Below the pieces are notes generated by a model. That model did no database searches. It had not been told where the DNA came from and saw only the letters and a list, made by a program, of their open reading frames with translations. 64,000 nucleotides of DNA, taken from CBDESM01 sp965205165 (GTDB taxonomy: Bacteria > Chloroflexota > Dehalococcoidia > Bin125). The stretch lies in contig OZ242037.1 in NCBI GenBank assembly GCA_965205165.1, positions 1,178,001-1,242,000 on the forward strand, given 5' to 3'. Shown here piece after piece: positions 32,297-40,008 of this stretch. Both the position numbers and the translations under genes were made by a program. How positions within the stretch are numbered: the stretch's first letter is position 1; each line of letters opens with the position of its first letter.

Positions 32297-32629
32297 ATGA
32301 CGACTTCTTCTGCAACTGCCCAGATCTCGACAGACGAGGCGCTGGAACGGAAGTTCCGTGCACTGGCTGATGTCTGGCGGGATGAAACTGCGGGGTATGC
32401 GCTGGCAAACCGGATTCTGGTGCATCCGGCGTATCGAGAGATCATCGAGATGGGCGAGGCGGTCTTGCCGTTGATCTTGGAGGATCTGCGAGATGGCGGC
32501 GGGCACTGGTATCGGGCGCTGCGGGAGATCACGGGAGAGAATCCGGTGCCTGAGGAGGACAGGGGGTGGAGCAAGAAGATGCGCCGCGCTTGGGTTGAGT
32601 GGGGCGAGGAGCGGGGATGGATCGAGTGA
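32297..32629 (+). CDS. Cassette protein A3 (orphan A, unknown function)
   Basis: 110-aa A-family protein: LERKFRALADVWRDETAGYAL, then HPAYREIIEMGEAVLPLILEDLRDGGGHWYRALREITGENPVPEED, then MRRAWVEWGEERGW. It is the closest here to the widespread form of the family. Unlike the other copies it has no B gene after it; 48 bp further on the next A gene starts from its own promoter-like element. It could be an extra immunity-like or regulatory copy, or the remnant of a cassette that lost B. Confidence 0.7.
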   Translation: MTTSSATAQISTDEALERKFRALADVWRDETAGYALANRILVHPAYREIIEMGEAVLPLILEDLRDGGGHWYRALREITGENPVPEEDRGWSKKMRRAWVEWGEERGWIE

Positions 32630-32642
32630 GGGCGGATGACGC

Positions 32643-32648
32643 TAGACT
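32643..32648 (+). promoter_or_regulatory. Candidate -10 box (TAGACT) for cassette A4-B4
   Basis: GCTAGACTGG lies 30 nt before the A4 ATG at 32678, which has its own GAGGAG. If this is the -10, the in-frame ATG at 32636 lies outside the transcript. Confidence 0.35.
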
Positions 32649-32677
32649 GGGTGTCGCGAAGAAGAGGAGCGTTCGAC

Positions 32678-33019
32678 ATGGCGACTCCAGCTGCATCCGT
32701 GAAAGTCGCGGCTGACGCGAGGTTGGAGACCGAGTTCCGGTCGCTGGTGGGCAGATGGCGGGAGGAGACGCTCGGACACTGGAATGTCGCGATTATCTTG
32801 GCGCACCCAGCCCATCAGCAGATCGTTGAAATGGGCGAAGACGCGCTGCCGCTGATCTTCGCCGATCTGGCTGCCGGCGGCGGGCATTGGTGGCGGGCGC
32901 TGCGGATCATCACCGGCACGAGCCCGATCTCGGAAGAAGACATGGGCCGCAGTTCGAAGATGCGCGCAGCGTGGTTGCAATGGGCCCGCGAGCACGGCTA
33001 TCTCCGCGAGGACTCATGA
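32678..33019 (+). CDS. Cassette protein A4 (unknown function)
   Basis: 113-aa A-family protein: LETEFRSLVGRWREETLGHWNVAIILAHPAHQQIVEMGEDALPLIFADLAAGGGHWWRALRIITGTSPIS, ending MRAAWLQWAREHGYLREDS. The ATG at 32678 was chosen because AAGAGGAGCGTTCGAC precedes it. Its stop overlaps the B4 start by 4 bp (ATGA). Confidence 0.7.
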   Translation: MATPAASVKVAADARLETEFRSLVGRWREETLGHWNVAIILAHPAHQQIVEMGEDALPLIFADLAAGGGHWWRALRIITGTSPISEEDMGRSSKMRAAWLQWAREHGYLREDS

Positions 33020-33495
33020 TGGATCTGGAGATGCTGTTTCCGCGCTTGCGCGGACAGCCGTATCAAGTGACGAGCCCTGCAGATCCCGACTACAACTGCA
33101 TTGCTTGGGCGCTGGGCGAGAACGATGGGTGGTGGAGTCCCGTAGAAGATCCGGAGCACCTATGGCCGATTGATCTTCCCGGCATCCGCAACGGCGAGGC
33201 ACGACTGACGGTGCCTAACATTCGAATCGTCTTTGAGCACTTAGGGTTCGTGTCATGCGTTGATGGCGAGCTGGTGGATGAGATTGAGAAGATCGCGCTC
33301 TATGCGATTGACGGCGAGTTCAGGCATGTTGCCCGCCAGCTGCCATCCGGTCGCTGGACCAGCAAGCTGGGAGGAGATCGGGACATTGAACACAGTTTGG
33401 ATGGTATCGAAGGAACAACCGGGATCAGCTCTTTATATCGATATGGCTTTGTCGTTGAATTCATGCAGCGCGAACGAGCGAACCCCCAAGCATGA
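33016..33495 (+). CDS. Cassette protein B4 (YNCIAWA family, unknown function)
   Basis: 159 aa. Key residues are conserved in DYNCIAWALGENDGWWSP, GFVSCVDGELVDEIEKIALYA, RHVARQLPSGRWTSKLGGDRDIEHSLDGIEG and YGFVVEFMQR. It is more diverged from B1/B2 than those are from each other, and this whole A4-B4 stretch is somewhat less G+C-rich, so it probably predates or arrived separately from the 29.7-31.4 kb duplication. It is convergent with the MBL-fold gene, 4 bp away. Confidence 0.7.
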   Translation: MMDLEMLFPRLRGQPYQVTSPADPDYNCIAWALGENDGWWSPVEDPEHLWPIDLPGIRNGEARLTVPNIRIVFEHLGFVSCVDGELVDEIEKIALYAIDGEFRHVARQLPSGRWTSKLGGDRDIEHSLDGIEGTTGISSLYRYGFVVEFMQRERANPQA

Positions 33496-33499
33496 TGAG

Positions 33500-34537
33500 C
33501 TAGGTGCTGCGCAGCTGATAGCGGATGATGCTGTTGACGATGGTGGTTTGGGCTTTGTCTTGGTGTTGCAGGACATCTAGGTGGCCGGTGACTTCGGCTA
33601 GGGCTTGGTAGAGGCGGCGGTCGGGCATTCTTTTGAACATGCCGGAGAGGAGTTGGTAGGGGGTTTGGGGGCCTGCGGCCAGGAGTTCTCGGAGTTGGGA
33701 CTGGCGGCGCTCGTTGCGGCGTTGCATGCGGTCGATTTCGCCGGCGATGTCGGCGGTGGGTTCGCCGTGGCCGGGGTATGCGACTGCGGCGTCAAGCTGC
33801 TGGACTCGTTCGAGCGAACGGGCGAAGTCGAGGAGGCCCTTGCAGCGTTGGGGCGGGTCGGCTTGGAGGTTCCAGTGCCAGCCGGGGTTGGGGTTGACGC
33901 CGGGGATGACTTGGTCGCCGCTGAAGAGAACGCGGGTTTCGGGCTCGTAGTAGACGGCGTTGCCGGGGGTGTGGCCGGGCGCGGGGATGAACTGGATGCG
34001 GCGGCCGCCGTGGCGGATGTCGTCTCCTTCGTTGAGCAGGCGGTCGGGGGTGAAGGGGGTGCCGCGGATGAGGCCGGGCCAGCGTTCGCGGCGCGCGCCG
34101 CCGCCGGTGTTGTCGCCCGCGCGGTAGGCGGCGCGGACCCGTTCGCGGGCTTCGATGTAGCCGGCGACGCGGGCTTCGGGGACCCCGCATTCGCGCCAGA
34201 ACTCGAACATCTGCTTGACGGCGTAGCCGATGATGTTGCTGCCCTGCAGGAACTGCGGAGCCTCGGCGGCACTGCCGGAGACGGTCGCGCCGAGCTGCTG
34301 CCAGCGGGTTGCGAGGCCGCAATGATCGACGTGGGCATGGGTGATCGCGACGTGGCGGACATCGCGCGGTTCGCAGCCGGCTGCATTGAGCTGGGCGGCG
34401 AGGGTGTCCCAAGAGCCGGGGTAGTCGGGGCCGGCGTCGATCAGGATCGGGCCGTCCGCGGTGGACAGCAGGTAGGCCCAGTTGTCGCCGAGCGCGAGCG
34501 GGGTGATGCCGTGCTCGTCGGCTGCTTCGAACGTCAC
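33500..34537 (-). CDS. MBL-fold metallohydrolase coupled to the methyltransferase-HNH gene
   Basis: 345-aa metallo-beta-lactamase-fold protein: ILIDAGPDYPGS, VAITHAHVDHCGLA (HxHxDH), FIPAPGHTPGNAVYY, VLFSGDQVIPG and YPGHGEPTADI supply the metal ligands. The C-terminal 100 residues (RRNERRQSQLRELL...) form a winged-helix-like tail as in LACTB2/glyoxalase-II relatives. The start is taken as GTG at 34537, which overlaps the stop of the upstream fusion gene as GTGA. That coupling suggests joint expression, although similar genes are common in catabolic settings. Substrate unknown. Confidence 0.8.
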   Translation of the reverse strand: MTFEAADEHGITPLALGDNWAYLLSTADGPILIDAGPDYPGSWDTLAAQLNAAGCEPRDVRHVAITHAHVDHCGLATRWQQLGATVSGSAAEAPQFLQGSNIIGYAVKQMFEFWRECGVPEARVAGYIEARERVRAAYRAGDNTGGGARRERWPGLIRGTPFTPDRLLNEGDDIRHGGRRIQFIPAPGHTPGNAVYYEPETRVLFSGDQVIPGVNPNPGWHWNLQADPPQRCKGLLDFARSLERVQQLDAAVAYPGHGEPTADIAGEIDRMQRRNERRQSQLRELLAAGPQTPYQLLSGMFKRMPDRRLYQALAEVTGHLDVLQHQDKAQTTIVNSIIRYQLRST

Positions 34538-36012
34538 GGGCCACCGCCCTCGTCCGCTTCGAGTTCGGCGATGCGGCGGCGGAGGTAGGCCATGTCGCGC
34601 GGGCCCTTGGTGCGGTTGCACCAGCCGCAGAGGAGCTGGGTGTTGTCGAGCGTGTACTCGCCGCCCTGCGCGCCGGGGAGTATGCGATCCAGCTCGAGCA
34701 GGCGCATGGGCAGTTTTTCGCCGGTGCCGGCGCAGCGGCCGTCCTGCCGCTCGTAGAGGATCGCCTTAAGCTCCTCCTTCGTGAGCGGGGGCGGCGCATC
34801 GTCGGTCCGCTCCGGCGGCTCGCGCAGCACCTTCACGTCCTTGGCCCAGATCGCGATCCTGTCCTCGCCTTCGCGGAGGCGCTTGACGACGAGTTCGCCG
34901 GCCTTCTCGGAGTAGTCGATGCCGGCCCAGCGACGGCCGAGCTGTTCGGCCGCAACACAGGCGGTGGCACAGCCGCAGAAGGGGTCGAGGACGAGATCGC
35001 CCTCGTTGGACGAGGCGAGGATGATCCGGTGCAGCAGCGCGAGCGGCTTCTGGGTGGGGAAGCCGGTGCGCTCCCGCGAGCGGTTGTGGATCGGGCGGAT
35101 GTCGTCCCAGATCGAACCCGGCGTCATGGTTTCGTCGCCTATGACGTAGCGCTTGAGGCGCGGCACGCCCTCTTGGTCCTGCGGCCAGTGAATCAGTCCG
35201 TGGGCGTCGAGCGCGTCGAGGCGGTCGTGGACGCCGGCGATCAATCTGTATTCGGGGATGATGTTGACGGCGATCCAGTCCCCGTACGTGGTCATCCCCT
35301 CGGCGCGGGGCACGGCCCAGTGCCGGCCGCGGGCATTTGGATCGTATCCCCGCCACGATTCCGCGCTTTCGCCGCCTGCCCGCCCGGGACCGGTCAGATT
35401 GTCCCGCCGGTACGGACCGCGATCGTCCTCGCCGTCGGCCCATTCTTCGAGATAGGCGGGATCTGCAGGGACGGCGATGTCGTCGGCGTTGATCGGCTTG
35501 GCGCCGTAGAAGAGGAGGTGGTCTGCGACCCGGCCGAATACCCTGGTGCGCGAGTGGGCGGATGTGCGATTCCAGATGATCTCGTTGCAATAGAGGTCGC
35601 GCCCGAACACGGCGTCCATCAGCGCCTTGAGCCAAGCGGCTTCGGTGTCGTCGCAATGCAGGTAGATGGCACCGTCGGGCTTGAGGATGCGGCGGAGTTC
35701 GGCGAGGCGCTCCCACATGTAGGTGAGGTAGGCCTGCGTGCTCTCGCCCACGGCTTGCCCGGCGGCGGCGATCACGTAGCCGGGAGGCTCGCCGTCGGTG
35801 ACGAGGCGCTGGACGACGGTTTCGTCCACATCGTCGAGGGTGAAGGCGTCTTTGAAGACGACCTCGCGCGCGCCGCCGCCGATCGGGGCCGAGTACTCCT
35901 CGTTGGAATTGAAGGGCGGGTCGAGGTAGACGAGATCGACGGAGTCGGAGTTGATGCCGCGGAGGACGGGGAGGTTGTCGCCGATGAAGATCGTGCGGTT
36001 TTCGAGGTTCAC
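34534..36012 (-). CDS. DNA methyltransferase fused to an HNH-like domain
   Basis: 492 aa from a GTG at 36012 (RBS GAAGGGG upstream). The N-terminal and middle parts are a beta-class amino-methyltransferase: DLVYLDPPFNSNEEYS (DPPF at 31-34), the recognition region with NIIPEYRLIAGVHDRLDAL, and motif I DLVLDPFCGCATACVAAEQLGRRWAGID. After a basic linker the last 65 residues are HNH-like: RCAGTGEKLPMRLLELDRILPGAQGGEYT..NTQLLCGWCNRTKG. The usual D-H of the HNH core is D-R here, so nuclease activity is doubtful unless another His substitutes. It may be a one-protein RM enzyme or a methyltransferase with a DNA-binding zinc-finger-like tail. Confidence 0.83.
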   Translation of the reverse strand: MNLENRTIFIGDNLPVLRGINSDSVDLVYLDPPFNSNEEYSAPIGGGAREVVFKDAFTLDDVDETVVQRLVTDGEPPGYVIAAAGQAVGESTQAYLTYMWERLAELRRILKPDGAIYLHCDDTEAAWLKALMDAVFGRDLYCNEIIWNRTSAHSRTRVFGRVADHLLFYGAKPINADDIAVPADPAYLEEWADGEDDRGPYRRDNLTGPGRAGGESAESWRGYDPNARGRHWAVPRAEGMTTYGDWIAVNIIPEYRLIAGVHDRLDALDAHGLIHWPQDQEGVPRLKRYVIGDETMTPGSIWDDIRPIHNRSRERTGFPTQKPLALLHRIILASSNEGDLVLDPFCGCATACVAAEQLGRRWAGIDYSEKAGELVVKRLREGEDRIAIWAKDVKVLREPPERTDDAPPPLTKEELKAILYERQDGRCAGTGEKLPMRLLELDRILPGAQGGEYTLDNTQLLCGWCNRTKGPRDMAYLRRRIAELEADEGGGP

Positions 36013-36068
36013 GCGCCGCCCCTTCGCGGAGTCACCCTAGCACCCGTGTTCGGATGCAGTCCGCTGGC

Positions 36069-36986
36069 TCAGCCGGTTTCGGCGCGGATGGCGTCGTGGA
36101 GCTGCTGGAGGGCGTCGATCAGGGCGTCGGGGGTTCTGGCGCCGGCGACGAAGACGCCGGTGACGTTGACGGCGGCCCAGCCGAAGCCGGCTTGGGCGGC
36201 GGCTGCGGCCGTCGCGGCGACGTCGGTCGGCCGAGCCCAGAAGTCGCGGGTGCCGGGGTCGCCGGCGCGCGGGGGCGGGGCGAGCTGGGCTTGGAAGCCG
36301 AGCTCCGCGGGGTCGCGGCCGGCCGCTTCGGCGTGCTGCTTGACGGCGGCCATCGCGGTTTCGGCTTCCGCGCCGAGCACGCCGCTGGCCATCCAGCCGT
36401 CGCCGACGCGGCCGGCGCGGCGCAGGGCGGCGGGCGATGCGCCGCCGATCCAGAGCGGGATGCCGCCGCCTTGCGGGGGCTTGGGCTCCATCGCCATGGC
36501 GCGGGAGACGTAGTGCTCGCCCTCGTAGTCGACGGAGGAGTCGGCCCAGGAGGCGCGGAGCAGTTCGATGGCCTCGTCCATCATCGCGCCGCGCTTGCGG
36601 TAGTCGACGCCGAGCGCTTCGTATTCGGATTCCTGCCAGCCGACGCCGACGCCGAAGCGGACGCGGCCGCCGGAGAGGGTGTCGAGCGTGCTGATCTGCT
36701 TGGCGACGAGCGTCGGCTGGCGCTGGGGCAGCACCAGCACCTCGGTGCCGAGGCCGACGCGCTCGGTCACGGCGGCGATGTAGCCGAGCGTGATCAGGGC
36801 CTCGAGGATCGGCATGTTGGCCGGGTAGGGGCCGGTCTCGCGGCCCTCGAAGGGGAAGCCCATGACGACGTGGTCGAACATGTCGATCTCGTCGTAGCCG
36901 ATCTCCTCGATGGCTCGGGCGAGGCGGATGACGCCTGCGGGTCCGTCGCGGTAGACGACGGAGGGGAATTCGACGGTGAGGCGCAT
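36069..36986 (-). CDS. LLM-class (F420-dependent type) oxidoreductase 1
   Basis: 305-aa luciferase-like TIM-barrel enzyme. Typical segments: AIEEIGYDEIDMFDHVV, AAVTERVGLGTEVLVLPQRQPTLVAKQISTLDTLSGGRVRFGVGVGW, then IPLWIGGASPAALRRAGRVGDGWMAS. These suit F420- or FMN-dependent oxidoreductases, and the cofactor cannot be settled from sequence. Divergent from the CDGSH gene, with a symmetric TATGCTA between them at 37024-37030. A second LLM gene lies at 38576. Confidence 0.87.
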   Translation of the reverse strand: MRLTVEFPSVVYRDGPAGVIRLARAIEEIGYDEIDMFDHVVMGFPFEGRETGPYPANMPILEALITLGYIAAVTERVGLGTEVLVLPQRQPTLVAKQISTLDTLSGGRVRFGVGVGWQESEYEALGVDYRKRGAMMDEAIELLRASWADSSVDYEGEHYVSRAMAMEPKPPQGGGIPLWIGGASPAALRRAGRVGDGWMASGVLGAEAETAMAAVKQHAEAAGRDPAELGFQAQLAPPPRAGDPGTRDFWARPTDVAATAAAAAQAGFGWAAVNVTGVFVAGARTPDALIDALQQLHDAIRAETG

Positions 36987-37023
36987 GGGGCAGCTCGCTT
37001 CCGGGTGGGTGCTGGCTCGCGGT

Positions 37024-37030
37024 TATGCTA
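37024..37030. promoter_or_regulatory. Candidate symmetric bidirectional -10 element
   Basis: TATGCTA reads TATGCT on the + strand (towards the CDGSH gene, start 37095) and TAGCAT on the minus strand (towards the LLM gene, start 36986). Overlapping opposed -10 boxes are a known design of bidirectional bacterial promoters. Confidence 0.35.
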
Positions 37031-37094
37031 AGCCTGCCGCCGCTCGGCGGCGCGAACGGGCGGGCGCGCCGTCCGGTCGAGCAGGGAGGGCACG

Positions 37095-37295
37095 ATGCCG
37101 GAGATCACGATCAACACGAACGGGCCGCTGGTCATCTCGGCGGAGAACTTGGTGCTGAAGGCGTCGGACGGGACGGAGCTGGATCTGCCCAAGGGCCGCG
37201 CGGTGGCGCTCTGCCGCTGCGGGGAGTCGGGCATGAAGCCGTACTGCGACGGCTCGCACAAGAGCTGCGGGTTCACGCACGATCCGACTGAATAG
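37095..37295 (+). CDS. CDGSH iron-sulfur domain protein
   Basis: 66-aa protein with the 2Fe-2S motif ALCRCGESGMKPYCDGSHKSCGF, i.e. three Cys and one His as in mitoNEET-type proteins. The N-terminal strand-rich part ITINTNGPLVISAENLVL is the usual short extension of bacterial versions. Presumed role: redox sensing or cluster transfer. RBS GGGAGG precedes the ATG. It is followed 39 bp later by an mscS gene, probably in one transcript. Confidence 0.9.
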   Translation: MPEITINTNGPLVISAENLVLKASDGTELDLPKGRAVALCRCGESGMKPYCDGSHKSCGFTHDPTE

Positions 37296-37334
37296 GGCCG
37301 GCCGAACAGGGGCCGGGCGGGCACGGCGGGGGCG

Positions 37335-38552
37335 ATGAGCGAGCGGAGCTGGTGGCACGAGTCCGTCATCGGGATCGAGGTCTGGCAATTCGTCGGGCTG
37401 GCGGTGCTGGCGGTGATCGTGGTGCTGCTGCGCCTGGCGCTGGTGCGGCTGGCGGTGCTGATCATCAAGCGCCGCGCCACGACCGCCGAGCGGGCGGAGT
37501 TCCTGCAGGAGGAGATGCAGCTGCTGACCCGCCCGCTGCTGGGGATCAGCGCGGCGGTGACGCTGCTGATCGGCTTCCCGGTGCTGGACTTCGATGCGGA
37601 CGCCGAGAACGTGGTGCGCACGTTCGCGACGTTCCTGGCGGTCGCGGCGGCGGTCTTCTTCGGGCTGCGGCTGGTCGACGTGGCGGCGGACTATTGGGCG
37701 CGGATCGCGGAGGAGACGGATTCGAAGCTGGATGATCAACTGGTGCCGCTGGCGCGTACGTCGGGCAAGATCTTCGTCTCCTCGATCGGGTTCATCTTCG
37801 TCCTGCAGAATTTGTCGATCAACATCACGTCGCTGGTGGCGGGGCTGGGGATCGGCGGGATCGCGATCGCGCTGGCGGCGCAGGACACGATCCGGAACCT
37901 GCTGGGCGGGGCAACGATCTTGGCGGACAAGCCGTTCCACGTGGGCGATTGGGTGGTGCTGGGCGGCTACGAGGGGACGGTCGAGCAGGTCGGCTTCCGC
38001 TCGACCCGGATCCGGACGTTCGCGGATTCGCAGATCACGGTGCCGAACGCGCGGATCACCGACACGGAGGTGAACAACATGGGGCGCCGCACCTGGCGGC
38101 GCTACTCGACCACGCTGGGGCTGGCCTACCACACGGATCCGGACCGGATCCAGGCGTTCGTGGAGGGGGTGCGGGCGATCATCCGCTCGAACGAGGCGAT
38201 GCGGAAGGACTACTACATCGTCGAGTTCGTGGGCTTCGGGGAGTCGTCGCTGAACATCATGGTCTACTGCTTCATCGACGCGGCGGACTGGAACGCGGAG
38301 ATGCGGACGCGGCACGTGCTGAACATGGAATTCCTGCGCTTGGCGGAGCGGCTGGAGGTGGAGTTCGCGTTCCCGACGCGGACGCTGCACGTGGCGGGGA
38401 CGCCGGAGCGGCCGTTCACGGGGCCGGAGCCGCGCGAACGGGAGGAGCTGGGGGAGACGGTCGAGTCGTTCGCGCCGCCGGCGCGGACGCTGCGGAATCA
38501 GCCGATCACGGCCGGCTACGACAACGGCGAGCCGGCCGGGGACACCGCCTGA
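37335..38552 (+). CDS. MscS-family mechanosensitive ion channel
   Basis: 405 aa. Three hydrophobic helices in the first 120 residues (about 14-35, 65-82 and 95-115) are followed by a fourth near ISSIGFIFVLQNL and the pore-lining helix LVAGLGIGGIAIALAAQDTIRNLLGGATIL. The beta-domain motif is KPFHVGDWVVLGGYEGTVEQVGFRSTRIRT, then NARITDTEVNNMGRR. The C-terminal 60 residues are a charged, Pro-rich cytoplasmic tail. It acts as a tension-gated safety valve in the inner membrane. Next gene is 23 bp away. Confidence 0.9.
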   Translation: MSERSWWHESVIGIEVWQFVGLAVLAVIVVLLRLALVRLAVLIIKRRATTAERAEFLQEEMQLLTRPLLGISAAVTLLIGFPVLDFDADAENVVRTFATFLAVAAAVFFGLRLVDVAADYWARIAEETDSKLDDQLVPLARTSGKIFVSSIGFIFVLQNLSINITSLVAGLGIGGIAIALAAQDTIRNLLGGATILADKPFHVGDWVVLGGYEGTVEQVGFRSTRIRTFADSQITVPNARITDTEVNNMGRRTWRRYSTTLGLAYHTDPDRIQAFVEGVRAIIRSNEAMRKDYYIVEFVGFGESSLNIMVYCFIDAADWNAEMRTRHVLNMEFLRLAERLEVEFAFPTRTLHVAGTPERPFTGPEPREREELGETVESFAPPARTLRNQPITAGYDNGEPAGDTA

Positions 38553-38575
38553 GCGGCGGAACGGGGGAGACGGCC

Positions 38576-39550
38576 ATGAAGCAGATGCGCATCGGGCTGC
38601 ACATCGCGTCGCACAACATCCAGATGATGGGCGCGCCGCAGCTGATCGAGGGAATCGCCGCGGCCGACGCGGCCGGGCTGGACACGGCCTGGCTGACGGT
38701 CGGCGGGCTCGCGCCGGACCCGTTCGCGGTGTTCGCCGCGGCGCACCTGAGCGGGGCGGAGCGGATCGACTTCGGCACCTCGATCGTGCCGACCTACCCG
38801 CGCCACCCGGTGAGCATGGTGCAGGGGGCGGCGACGGTGGACCAGCTCGCGCCGGGGCGGATGATCCTGGGGATCGGGCCGTCGCACAAGCCGGCGATCG
38901 AGCGGACCTGGGGCATCCCCTTCCGCAAGCCGCTCTCGCACCTGCGCGAGTACGTGCAGATCTGCCGGGCGCTGCTCGAGGAGGGCGCGGTCGATTTCGA
39001 GGGCGAGCTGCTGACGGCGCGGGGCCAGCTGCCGGGCGGGCCGACGCAGGTGCAGACGATGATCGCCGCCCTGCGCGAGAAGGCCTTCCGGCTGTCGGGC
39101 GAGCTCACGGCGGGCGGCATCTCGTGGATGGCGCCGCTGCCCTACATCCGCGACGTGGCCGCCCCCGCGCAGCAGGCCGGCGCCGACGAGGCGGGCCGCG
39201 AGAAGCCGCAGATGGTGGTGCACGCGCCGATCATCGCGAGCGAGGACCGGGACGCGATCTACTCGGCCGCGAAGCGGCAGTTCGGCTTCTACCAGCGCCT
39301 GCCCTACTACAGCCAGATGCTGCAAGACGCTGGCTACTCGGAAGCGGCCGGCAAGGACTTCACGCAGAACATGGCCGACGCCCTGATCATCAGCGGCAGC
39401 GACCAAGCGATCGCGGACAAGATCCTCGCGATGCACGACGACTACGGCGTAGACGAAATGCTCGCCGCCATCGTGGTCCTGGAAGACGACCCGCTCCCCG
39501 CAATCGACCGCACCCGCGCCCTCCTGGGCGAACTCGCGCAGTCGGATTAG
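38576..39550 (+). CDS. LLM-class oxidoreductase 2
   Basis: 324-aa luciferase-like protein: IGLHIASHNIQMMGAPQLIEGIAAADAAGLDTAWLTVGG, GTSIVPTYPRHPVSMVQGAATVDQLAPGRMILGIGPSHK, then LREYVQICRALLEEGAVDFEGELLTARGQLPGG. It belongs to the F420-dependent-type subgroup by overall pattern. RBS GGGGGAGACGGCC precedes the ATG. Third-base usage drifts from mostly G/C to nearly all C over the last 250 bp. It overlaps the convergent B5 gene by 4 bp. Confidence 0.86.
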   Translation: MKQMRIGLHIASHNIQMMGAPQLIEGIAAADAAGLDTAWLTVGGLAPDPFAVFAAAHLSGAERIDFGTSIVPTYPRHPVSMVQGAATVDQLAPGRMILGIGPSHKPAIERTWGIPFRKPLSHLREYVQICRALLEEGAVDFEGELLTARGQLPGGPTQVQTMIAALREKAFRLSGELTAGGISWMAPLPYIRDVAAPAQQAGADEAGREKPQMVVHAPIIASEDRDAIYSAAKRQFGFYQRLPYYSQMLQDAGYSEAAGKDFTQNMADALIISGSDQAIADKILAMHDDYGVDEMLAAIVVLEDDPLPAIDRTRALLGELAQSD

Positions 39551-40008
39551 CCGCGGCGCGGGCGGGACATGTAGGCGGCGATTTCGCCGTAGCGCCAGCG
39601 GCCGGTGCGGTTCGCGCTGGTGGTGAGGGCGTCCAAGTCGTGCTCAACGTCCACATCGTCGCCGAGTTTGCTGGTCCAACGGCCCGATTCGAGTTGGCGG
39701 GCGACATGGGTGAAACCTTCGTCGTCCGCGTATAGGGCGAGTTTCTCGATGCCCGGTTCATGGTCGCCGTGTTCGCAGATGCTGAAGCCCGCGGCGGCGA
39801 AGCACTGCGCAATCGACTCTACTGAGTCGTCGCGCGGGATGCCGGCCGGCCAGTAGCGTTTGGGATCGAACGGGTCCCACCAGCGTTCGGTTTCGCCGAT
39901 CGCCCAAGCGATGCAGTTGTAGTCATCGGTCGCGCTGCTGGTTATGGCGTAGTCCGATCCAGCCAGCCCTGGCAGGACGATCGATAAGTACGCGGCTTCG
40001 TCCGTCAT
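39547..40008 (-). CDS. Cassette protein B5 (YNCIAWA family, unknown function)
   Basis: 153-aa B protein: DYNCIAWAIGETERWWDP, YWPAGIPRDDSVESIAQCF, GFSICEHGDHEPGIEKLALYADDEGFTHVARQLESGRWTSKLGDDVDVEHDLDALT. It is the only cassette on the minus strand, 6 kb from the cluster. Starts at 40008 with ATGA overlapping the A5 stop. The TSKLG segment is nearly identical to B1/B2 although the rest has diverged, which marks it as the functionally constrained part. Confidence 0.7.
   Translation of the reverse strand: MTDEAAYLSIVLPGLAGSDYAITSSATDDYNCIAWAIGETERWWDPFDPKRYWPAGIPRDDSVESIAQCFAAAGFSICEHGDHEPGIEKLALYADDEGFTHVARQLESGRWTSKLGDDVDVEHDLDALTTSANRTGRWRYGEIAAYMSRPRRG

Noticed and set aside
32636..32677. 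Upstream ATG start for cassette gene A4
   Set aside because: It precedes the TAGACT promoter-like box and has no ribosome site, whereas 32678 has GAGGAG.
29742..33495. Cassettes A-B as ordinary VapBC-type toxin-antitoxin genes
   Set aside because: Neither protein has PIN, MazF, RelE or HTH/AbrB motifs. Similarity to such pairs is only in gene size and overlap.
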